Shown piece after piece: positions 43,671-49,927 of a DNA stretch of 64,000 nucleotides (its first letter is position 1; each line of letters begins with the position of its first letter). Origin of the DNA: Saccharospirillum sp965652395 (GTDB lineage: Bacteria > Pseudomonadota > Gammaproteobacteria > Pseudomonadales > Natronospirillaceae). A program made the translations under genes and the position numbers. The notes under the pieces were generated by a model, which was not told the origin of the DNA, did not search any database, and saw nothing but the letters and a program-made list of their open reading frames with translations. The stretch is from the NCBI GenBank assembly GCA_965652395.1, contig CBFGUW010000022.1, positions 1 through 64,000 on the forward strand. Direction: 5' to 3'.

Positions 43671-44061
43671 CGTATCCGTCCTATCAGAGTCTGGTCTGCA
43701 TTATAGTCGTTCAGTCGCCCATGCCTATGGGGTAAGCACTCTCCCGCCGCCCTTGCAAAACAGTATGCCGCTTTTTGCCGTACGGGCTCGTTTCCGGCAT
43801 CCCTTAAAAGCCGTACACTACCGGGTTCGGAGCAATTTCCTCCGAATTTCAACTCAAGTTCACCCCTGATGCGGCTACGAACAGTTTATCCACGGGCTAG
43901 CGACGGATGCCGGGTATTCCCATTCGGGGATATCTGAGGCATGGATGCCGAAGTTAAGCCTACATGGACGTATCCACGGCGACCCCGAATGGGAATACCC
44001 GGTAGCCGGCGCGGGTTCAACCTGAGTAAAAAACATTCATCCAACGACTGCGGACTCTCCC
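43671..44061. other. Divergent region between rpiA and ilvA
   Basis: The 391 bases hold no gene. Positions 43900-44012 are structured repeat copy 4. The rest must contain both promoters; I can place neither with confidence. Confidence 0.5.
43900..44012 (-). repeat. Structured intergenic repeat, copy 4
   Basis: A 113-bp element in the same orientation as copy 3. Arms 43900-43929 and 43983-44012 pair at 27 of 30 positions. The head contains the GGCAT-GG-ATGCC hairpin and a weaker ACATGGACGT. It is the only copy upstream of genes on both sides, ending 49 bases before ilvA. Stem base and mismatches equal those of copies 1 and 3; the inner stem is different. Confidence 0.9.
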
Positions 44062-45576
44062 ATGCTGGAAAAAACCGTTAAAAAGATATTGAATGCCAAA
44101 GTCTACGAGGCAGCGATCGAAACACCGCTGGAAAAAGCGTCCTTCCTCAGCCGCCGGATGAACAACATTATTTTGATTAAGCGTGAAGACCTGCAACCCG
44201 TCTTCTCCTTCAAGCTCCGCGGCGCCTACAACAAAATGACCACCCTCAACGAGGAACAACTCGCCAAGGGCGTCATCTGCGCATCCGCCGGAAATCACGC
44301 CCAAGGCCTCGCCGAAGCCGCCCGCCTCATGGGCGTCAAAGCCACCATCGTCATGCCCAAAACCACGCCTGACATCAAAGTCGCCAACGTCCGCGCCCGA
44401 GGCGGCAAAGCCGTACTGCACGGCGACACCTTCGACGAAGCCCTCGAATACGCCAAAAAACTCGAAGCCGAAAAAGGCCTCACCTTCATCCACCCCTACG
44501 ACGACATCGACATCCTCGCAGGGCAAGGCACCGTCGCCCGCGAAATACTGCACCAACACACAGGCGAACCCATCGACGCCATCTTCATTCCCGTTGGCGG
44601 CGGCGGCCTCATCTCCGGCATGACCGCCTACATCAAATACCTGCAACCGCAGATCAAAGTCATCGGCGTCGAATTCGAAGAAAGCGCCTGTCTCGCCGCC
44701 GCCATGAAAGCCGGTAAACGCGTCGTGCTCGACCAGGTCGGCATCTTCGCCGACGGCATCGCTGTCGCCCAGATCGGCAAAGAACCCTGGAAAATCTGCA
44801 AGGACTACGTCGACGAAGTCATCACCGTCAATTCCGACGAAATCTGCGCCGCCGTCAAAGACATCTTCGACGACACCCGCTCCATCACCGAACCGGCAGG
44901 AGCGGTCAGCGTCGCCGGCATGAAAAAATACGTCGAACGGGAACAATGCCAAGGCAAAACGCTGGTCACCGTCTCCTCCGGTGCCAACACCAACTTCGAC
45001 CGCCTGCGTTACATCGCAGAACGCGCCGAAGTCGGGGAGCACCGGGAAGCCATCCTGTCGGTCACCATTCCGGAAAAACCCGGCGCCTTCAAAAAATTCG
45101 TCTCCATCATCGGCAAACGGGCCATCACCGAGTTTAATTACCGCTACGACGATCATGACGAAGCCAAAATCTTCGTCGGTGTGAAGATCACCAGCGATGA
45201 AGAACGGCAGGAACTGGTCGAAGCCCTGCGCGATGCCGGTCATCCGGTGTTGGATCTGACCGAAAACGAAGTCGCCAAATCCCACGTGCGGCACATGGTG
45301 GGCGGTCACGCTCCGGATATCCCACACGAGCGTCTGTTCCGCTTCGAATTCCCCGAACGCCCCGGCGCCTTGGGCAAGTTCCTCAACACCCTCGGTGGTC
45401 ATTGGAACATTTCCCTGTTCCATTATCGCAACCATGGCGCCGCCTACGGTCGCGTGTTGGCCGGTATTCAGGTACCTGAGGAAGAGTTGAAAGAGTTCCG
45501 CCAGAAGCTGGACAAGCTGGCTTATCCTTACTGGGATGAATCCGATAATCCGGTGTACGGTGCCTTTCTGTCTTAA
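44062..45576 (+). CDS. ilvA: Threonine ammonia-lyase, biosynthetic
   Basis: IlvA converts threonine to 2-ketobutyrate, the first step of isoleucine synthesis. The 504-residue protein has the PLP lysine in FSFKLRGAYNK (K51), the phosphate loop PVGGGGLISG and SAGNHAQGLA. Two C-terminal ACT-like regulatory domains (about 325-500) bind isoleucine and valine. This length marks the allosteric biosynthetic form rather than the catabolic TdcB. A UUCG-loop hairpin follows. Confidence 0.97.
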   Translation: MLEKTVKKILNAKVYEAAIETPLEKASFLSRRMNNIILIKREDLQPVFSFKLRGAYNKMTTLNEEQLAKGVICASAGNHAQGLAEAARLMGVKATIVMPKTTPDIKVANVRARGGKAVLHGDTFDEALEYAKKLEAEKGLTFIHPYDDIDILAGQGTVAREILHQHTGEPIDAIFIPVGGGGLISGMTAYIKYLQPQIKVIGVEFEESACLAAAMKAGKRVVLDQVGIFADGIAVAQIGKEPWKICKDYVDEVITVNSDEICAAVKDIFDDTRSITEPAGAVSVAGMKKYVEREQCQGKTLVTVSSGANTNFDRLRYIAERAEVGEHREAILSVTIPEKPGAFKKFVSIIGKRAITEFNYRYDDHDEAKIFVGVKITSDEERQELVEALRDAGHPVLDLTENEVAKSHVRHMVGGHAPDIPHERLFRFEFPERPGALGKFLNTLGGHWNISLFHYRNHGAAYGRVLAGIQVPEEELKEFRQKLDKLAYPYWDESDNPVYGAFLS

Positions 45577-45592
45577 CCAGTCATTACTCGGC

Positions 45593-45612
45593 AGGCCGCC
45601 TTCGGGCGGCCT
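45593..45612 (+). terminator. Terminator of ilvA
   Basis: AGGCCGCC-TTCG-GGCGGCCT is an 8-bp perfect stem with a stable UUCG tetraloop, 16 bases past the ilvA stop. Only scattered T residues follow. Confidence 0.7.
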
Positions 45613-45642
45613 ATACTGATTGATGAATGTCTGCAGTCAATC

Positions 45643-46152
45643 ATGACCATGAGCCCGGCCGAGCAGGAAAAAATAGAACTCGAACACGAAGCCGCCCGCC
45701 TATTCATGCGCCACTGGGAACGTGCCACGGGCGTTCCCATTCGCCACATCTGGCATAACCGCCCGAACAAACCCGACGTCTCCTGTTTTCTGAACGGGGA
45801 TCGCCTGGACCTCGAAATTGCCCACCTCTATGGCACCGAAGCCGAAGCCATGGCCATTCTGGGACGCGACATTTCACTCGCCACCCGTCAGGAACTGGCC
45901 CTGATGGACCACGACCACACCGACGACAGGCTGCTCCATGCCCTGAACCGAATCCTGGCCGCCAAAGCCCGGAAAACCTACAACAGCGAGCGCGTCTGGC
46001 TGGTCATCCGCAACGCCAACTCCCTCTGGTCAAAAGAAGACATCGAAGCCATGCAGCATCGAATCCAGGTGCCTGGCGGCCATCCGTTTGAACAAATCTG
46101 GATGGTGGCGGACATGAAAGCCGACAGCGGCATAGTGCAGCTGTTCCCATAA
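45643..46152 (+). CDS. Unknown protein, possibly nuclease-fold
   Basis: The 169-residue soluble protein is not recognised. A segment KPDVSCFLNGDRLDLEIAHL has spacing reminiscent of a PD-(D/E)xK core (Asp, then D-L-E-I), and it is preceded by a helix with RLFMRHWERATGVPIRHIW. The second half has VWLVIRNANSLWSKEDIEAM. The restriction-like reading is speculative. An FNR-type site begins two bases past its stop. Confidence 0.55.
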   Translation: MTMSPAEQEKIELEHEAARLFMRHWERATGVPIRHIWHNRPNKPDVSCFLNGDRLDLEIAHLYGTEAEAMAILGRDISLATRQELALMDHDHTDDRLLHALNRILAAKARKTYNSERVWLVIRNANSLWSKEDIEAMQHRIQVPGGHPFEQIWMVADMKADSGIVQLFP

Positions 46153-46153
46153 T

Positions 46154-46167
46154 TTGACCCAGATCAA
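46154..46167. promoter_or_regulatory. FNR/ANR/DNR-type site, distal
   Basis: TTGACCCAGATCAA differs by one base from the consensus TTGAT-N4-ATCAA. It lies about 200 bases before nirK and 123 bases before the perfect site. Confidence 0.7.
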
Positions 46168-46276
46168 AAAAAGCAATTCCCCACAGAATTCAGGGACTTA
46201 GCCCGCCAGGCCTTACCCTCACTGGGCGGAGTGCCCTTTTCGGGGTACCTCGTTATTTCCTGACCAATCGGACAAT

Positions 46277-46290
46277 TTGATGCAGATCAA
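46277..46290. promoter_or_regulatory. FNR/ANR/DNR-type site, proximal
   Basis: TTGATGCAGATCAA is a perfect FNR-family box. If centred at -41.5, transcription would start near 46325, with TAAAGT at 46313-46318 as the -10 element and a leader of 40 bases to nirK. This is the standard class II activator layout. Confidence 0.85.
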
Positions 46291-46364
46291 ACATTCATTT
46301 TATATGTATCTTTAAAGTGTCTCTCAAGCGATCCGCTTTCTTCCGCTCCCAAAGGAGACACGCC

Positions 46365-47441
46365 ATGAAAACCAAACGCCCTCTGAAGTATGGTCTTGCC
46401 GCTCTGGCATTGAGTATCAGCCTGGCTGTTCAAGCGGCCGGCCACGATGGGCTGCCTCGTGAGAAACAAGTGTTGCTGCCGCCACCGGCTGTCCCGGAAC
46501 ACAGCCAGGTGGCTATGAACGGTGCCAAGGTGATTGAGGTGGAATTGGTCATCGAAGAAAAACAACAGGAAATCGCCCCCGGGGTGAATGCCTGGGTAAT
46601 GACCTTCGGCGGTACGGTTCCCGGACCAATGATCGTCGCCCACGAAGGGGACTATGTTGAAGTCACCCTGCGCAACCCCAGCAGCAACCAGTTCGTACAC
46701 AACATCGACTTTCACGCAGCGACTGGCGGCATGGGCGGCGGCGAGCTGACCATGGTCAGCCCCGGACAGGAAGTGACCATGCGCTTCAAGGCCACCAAGG
46801 CAGGGGTGTTTGTTTACCACTGTGCGCCTGGAGGCAGCATGATTCCCTGGCACGTCGTCAGCGGGATGAACGGCGCCATCATGGTGCTGCCTCGTGACGG
46901 CCTGAAAGACGAAAACGGAGAACCGGTCACTTACGACCGCGCCTACTACATCGGCGAACAAGACTTCTATCTCGCATCGGATGCCAGTGGACGCTATAAA
47001 ACCTATCCGAATCTGGCGGCAAGCATGATGGACACCATGAACAAGATGAAAACGCTCACTCCGAGCCACATCGTGTTCAATGGTGCCAAAGGTTCACTGA
47101 CCGGCCCCAACGCCCTCGAAGCAAGAGTGGGCGAAAAGGTTCTGTTCGTTCACAGCCAGGCCAACCGCGACAGTCGCCCCCATCTGATCGGTGGTCATGG
47201 GGATCTGGTATGGGCCGGTGGCTCTTTCAATGACCGGCCGATGACAGATCAGGAGACCTGGTTTGTTCCCGGCGGCGCAGCCGTGGCGGCACTCTATGAG
47301 TTCCAACAGCCTGGACTGCACGCTTACGTTAACCATAACCTGATTGAAGCCATCGAATTCGGTGCCGCAGCCCACATTCAGGTGGAAGGCGAATGGAATG
47401 ATGACCTGATGACAGTCGTAGAACCCGCCGCGACTTACTAA
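46365..47441 (+). CDS. nirK: Copper-containing nitrite reductase (NO-forming)
   Basis: NirK reduces nitrite to nitric oxide in the periplasm during denitrification. The 358-residue protein has a signal peptide ending QAAG and two cupredoxin domains. Copper ligands are visible: type 1 H112, C153, H163 and M168 (HCAPGGSMIPWHVVSGM), type 2 H117 and H152, plus catalytic D115 (HNIDFHAAT). A later His in LHAYVNHNLIEA completes the type 2 site. The start at 46365 follows AAAGGAGACACGCC. No nirV, nor or nos genes are in the window. Confidence 0.96.
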   Translation: MKTKRPLKYGLAALALSISLAVQAAGHDGLPREKQVLLPPPAVPEHSQVAMNGAKVIEVELVIEEKQQEIAPGVNAWVMTFGGTVPGPMIVAHEGDYVEVTLRNPSSNQFVHNIDFHAATGGMGGGELTMVSPGQEVTMRFKATKAGVFVYHCAPGGSMIPWHVVSGMNGAIMVLPRDGLKDENGEPVTYDRAYYIGEQDFYLASDASGRYKTYPNLAASMMDTMNKMKTLTPSHIVFNGAKGSLTGPNALEARVGEKVLFVHSQANRDSRPHLIGGHGDLVWAGGSFNDRPMTDQETWFVPGGAAVAALYEFQQPGLHAYVNHNLIEAIEFGAAAHIQVEGEWNDDLMTVVEPAATY

Positions 47442-47448
47442 GACCAAC

Positions 47449-47475
47449 GGCCCGCCTTTCGGGCGGGCCTTCTTC
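47449..47475 (+). terminator. Terminator of nirK
   Basis: GGCCCGCC and GGCGGGCC form an 8-bp perfect stem (47449-47456 with 47462-47469), followed by TTCTTCCC. It begins seven bases after the stop. Confidence 0.8.
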
Positions 47476-47623
47476 CCTAACCCTTGCCCGCCCGACCTTG
47501 CAATACTCGCAATTGGCCGCAAACCCTTAACAGTGTTCTGACAACTCAACCCAACACCAGACCTCAGCACCGGCAGTCGAGCGTCGTCATCCACGCCCGA
47601 ACAGACGGAGAACAGTCACGGTC

Positions 47624-48226
47624 ATGGCCAGCCCCAAGAGAATCCTGAAAACCTTCGAGCACCTCGGAAAACGACTGATCTATTCAAAGCACATGTACTG
47701 GGGCATCACGCTGGCTTCCTTTCTGGAATCCATCATTGTGCCGATTCCCCTGGAAACCATTCTTGTACCGCTAATGCAGGCCCGTCGAAGGGAAATTCTC
47801 ATCATCGCCTCGCTGGCACTGCTCGGATGCCTGTTGGGCGCCAGCGTCGGCTACGCGGTGGGGTATTTTGTCTTCGATGCTGTGGGCGACCAATTGGTCT
47901 CACTCTTCGCCACTCAGGAACAATATGAACAGGTGCGCAGTCAGATGCAGGCCAAGGGCTTTTGGTTCGTCTTCAGTGTCGGCGTCATCCCCATTCCGTT
48001 TCAGATCGCCATGCTCGCCGCCGGTGCAACCCAGTATTCTTTTGCGTTGTATCTGGCGGCCTCCGCACTGTCCCGATCCATTCGATACTACGGACTGGGC
48101 TTGCTGGTGTGGATTGCTGGTAATCAAGCGCAACGGCTGTTCCAGCGTCATACACTGACGGCCTCTCTTGCTTTGGCGGTTATCGTTCTCGGAATCTGGG
48201 TGATCACCTCTCTAAGCGGCTCCTAA
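47624..48226 (+). CDS. VTT/DedA-family membrane protein (YqaA-like)
   Basis: The 200-residue protein has four to five hydrophobic helices and the VTT pattern: SFLESIIVPIPLETILVPLM, a GxxxGYxxGY-like stretch (GASVGYAVGYFVF), and the re-entrant VIPIPFQIAMLAAG segment. DedA-type proteins act in lipid or undecaprenyl-phosphate flipping and membrane homeostasis; the exact substrate here is unknown. Its end overlaps the convergent DUF1206 gene by four bases. Confidence 0.82.
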   Translation: MASPKRILKTFEHLGKRLIYSKHMYWGITLASFLESIIVPIPLETILVPLMQARRREILIIASLALLGCLLGASVGYAVGYFVFDAVGDQLVSLFATQEQYEQVRSQMQAKGFWFVFSVGVIPIPFQIAMLAAGATQYSFALYLAASALSRSIRYYGLGLLVWIAGNQAQRLFQRHTLTASLALAVIVLGIWVITSLSGS

Positions 48227-49008
48227 ACGGACACCCGGCGATAACCGGCTTCCAATAGGCTATAGACACCAAACGCCAGCAGCCCCAGGGATACAACGCC
48301 CAATAGCCAGGCGCCATAAGGCGAGCTTTGCAACGCGTTCAGCGCTTCCTCCATACCGGCAATCCTGCTGCTGTTGGCTTTCAATACCGAATCGATAAGG
48401 AACCAGCCGATAATAAGCCACACCACTCCGCGAGCCGCCAATCCAAAACGGCAAAGAGGTCTGGCCCAGGTCTTTTGCGCTCTCGGTATAGTCATGTAAC
48501 GTTCGAAGCGCGCACTCCATCCTTTATAAATATGGGCACAGCCCACCCCCATGATCACGGCGCCCGCCGATCCCAGTACCACCCGCCCGAAAGCGGTGGA
48601 CAGGAAAGCCGGGCCCTGGCTACCGCTGGAGCCACTGCCCCCCATGCTCAATAACAGCTGGGCTGCCCAGACCGCCAGAAAAGTATGCATCACCGCGCTC
48701 ATCATTAGGCCAGCACGGACCGTGAGCCCTTTTATCGAGGTGCCATGGTGGTCCGCATCCAGGGTGGACTGGGTGAAGCGCCAGACCACGTATCCCATCA
48801 ACCCCACCACCTGAATCGCCAGTAACACCCGACCGTAAGGCTGGTTCAGTATTTCCATGATGGCACCGCGCGAGCTGGTGGTTCCGCCACCCACGCCCAT
48901 GGCCGCCAGAAGGGCCAAAAATCCGACGATCAGATAGATCACGCCTCTTGCGGTATAGCCGATACGCGCCAACAGTTGAAACGATGTATTTACGGCTTCG
49001 GTATTCAT
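48223..49008 (-). CDS. DUF1206 membrane protein
   Basis: The 261-residue protein is built from three repeats of two helices, each opening with a variant of ARIGYTARGVIYLIVGFLAL (also GLTVRAGLMMSAV and RFGLAARGVVWLIIGWFLI), which is the DUF1206 pattern. The function is unknown. I start at 49008 (MNTEAVNTSFQLLARIGY); the long frame to 49368 runs through the inverted-repeat element at 49150 and is rejected. Confidence 0.87.
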   Translation of the reverse strand: MNTEAVNTSFQLLARIGYTARGVIYLIVGFLALLAAMGVGGGTTSSRGAIMEILNQPYGRVLLAIQVVGLMGYVVWRFTQSTLDADHHGTSIKGLTVRAGLMMSAVMHTFLAVWAAQLLLSMGGSGSSGSQGPAFLSTAFGRVVLGSAGAVIMGVGCAHIYKGWSARFERYMTIPRAQKTWARPLCRFGLAARGVVWLIIGWFLIDSVLKANSSRIAGMEEALNALQSSPYGAWLLGVVSLGLLAFGVYSLLEAGYRRVSV

Positions 49009-49592
49009 AATCCGCCCTTTTTTGAATCCGGTCGTCCCTTTCGGCACTCGTGACCGCGCCAAAAGCCCACCGGAAGGTGAATTGACAAAGCCTATACCGC
49101 AGCTACCTTGATGACGGTTACAACCAGACTCATATCCATATTCAGTCCAAGGGAGCCTCTGAACAATTCCCGTGAGGCTCTGCGGGAGCCAAAACGCTTT
49201 GCCGCTAGGCGGACTTCGCAGCGCAATGGCCGTCGCCCTTGTCAAGAAGTCCAACGACGGGGCAGAGCGTTTTGGCCCCGCCCGAAGGGGCTTTCCGAGG
49301 AACGGTGCCACTGCGTTGGACTCATTTGAAAGGTCTAGACATTCCGGCATGAGTCCGCCTTGTGGCACCGTCCCTCGGAAAGCCAGAGCCCCACGGGAAT
49401 TGTTCAGAGGCTCCCTAGCATTGTTCCGACCAGGATCAAGCTTGATTTACCAGCCTGCGGTTTCAGTCACATCCGCGTTTTCGGGCACGTTCATGACGGG
49501 CACGTCCGTCCGTTGTTTTTTCATAGTTTCACAGGCTGTACTTGACCCCGGTCCGGTGGTTGAGCGATTCATCATTACCAAAGGAGGTGACC
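49009..49592. other. 584-base gene-free region
   Basis: The region contains the structured element at 49150-49416. Its left part must hold the DUF1206 promoter; the right part ends in the AAGGAGGTGACC ribosome site of the Pmp3 gene. Nothing else is supported. Confidence 0.5.
49150..49416. mobile_element. MITE-like element with nested hairpins
   Basis: Terminal inverted repeats of 33 bp (49150-49182 and 49384-49416) match at all but one position; the ends read AGGGAGCCTCTGAACAATTC and its complement. Inside lie three further hairpins: 49188-49276 (arms GCCAAAACGCT-like), 49275-49291 (GCCCC/GGGGC) and 49291-49382 (21-bp arms with one mismatch). There is no open reading frame for a transposase. 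Length, ends and structure suit a non-autonomous transposable element; no clear target duplication is seen. Confidence 0.75.
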
Positions 49593-49766
49593 ATGCCATT
49601 TACTGCGACAGACCCCATAAAAATACTGTTTGCGATCCTGCTCCCGCCCTTGGGAGTATTCTTCGAGGTCGGCTTCAAAGGCCATTTCTGGTTGAATATC
49701 CTGCTGACCATACTCGGTTTCATCCCCGGCATCATTCACGCCCTTTACGTCATCTTCAAGCACTAA
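49593..49766 (+). CDS. Pmp3/UPF0057 (YqaE-like) small membrane protein
   Basis: The 57-residue protein has two membrane helices and the family signature KILFAILLPPLGVFFEVGF and ILLTILGFIPGIIHALYVIF. A perfect ribosome site AAGGAGGTGACC sets the start at 49593. Pmp3-type proteolipids are linked to salt and membrane stress in plants, yeast and bacteria. It is a single gene. Confidence 0.92.
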   Translation: MPFTATDPIKILFAILLPPLGVFFEVGFKGHFWLNILLTILGFIPGIIHALYVIFKH

Positions 49767-49927
49767 GGAGCCTTGAAACCCACCCTTTCCCAAGGGAACT
49801 TTCCTTGCATCAATAGCCGGAGCCCCTGGTTCCGGCCTTTTTGCGACGCATTTATCAACCTTCGAAGCAAACAGCCAAACCTTGTCTATACTGATTGGTA
49901 ATAACAACCACACTCACGGATACTTGC

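Noticed and set aside
39523..44012. Repeats as integron attC sites
   Set aside because: The size and the folded-stem look are attC-like, and copy 2 ends in GCTAAC, but the consensus core sites are absent. No integrase is present, and the genes between are ordinary housekeeping genes rather than cassettes.
44017..45435. Long open frame opposite ilvA (472 codons)
   Set aside because: Composition is typical of an antisense shadow (Phe/Gly/Asp-rich), and ilvA on the other strand is unmistakable.
48223..49368. DUF1206 protein with a 120-residue N-terminal extension
   Set aside because: The extension is read from the inverted-repeat element and intergenic DNA; the true start at 49008 begins the first DUF1206 repeat.
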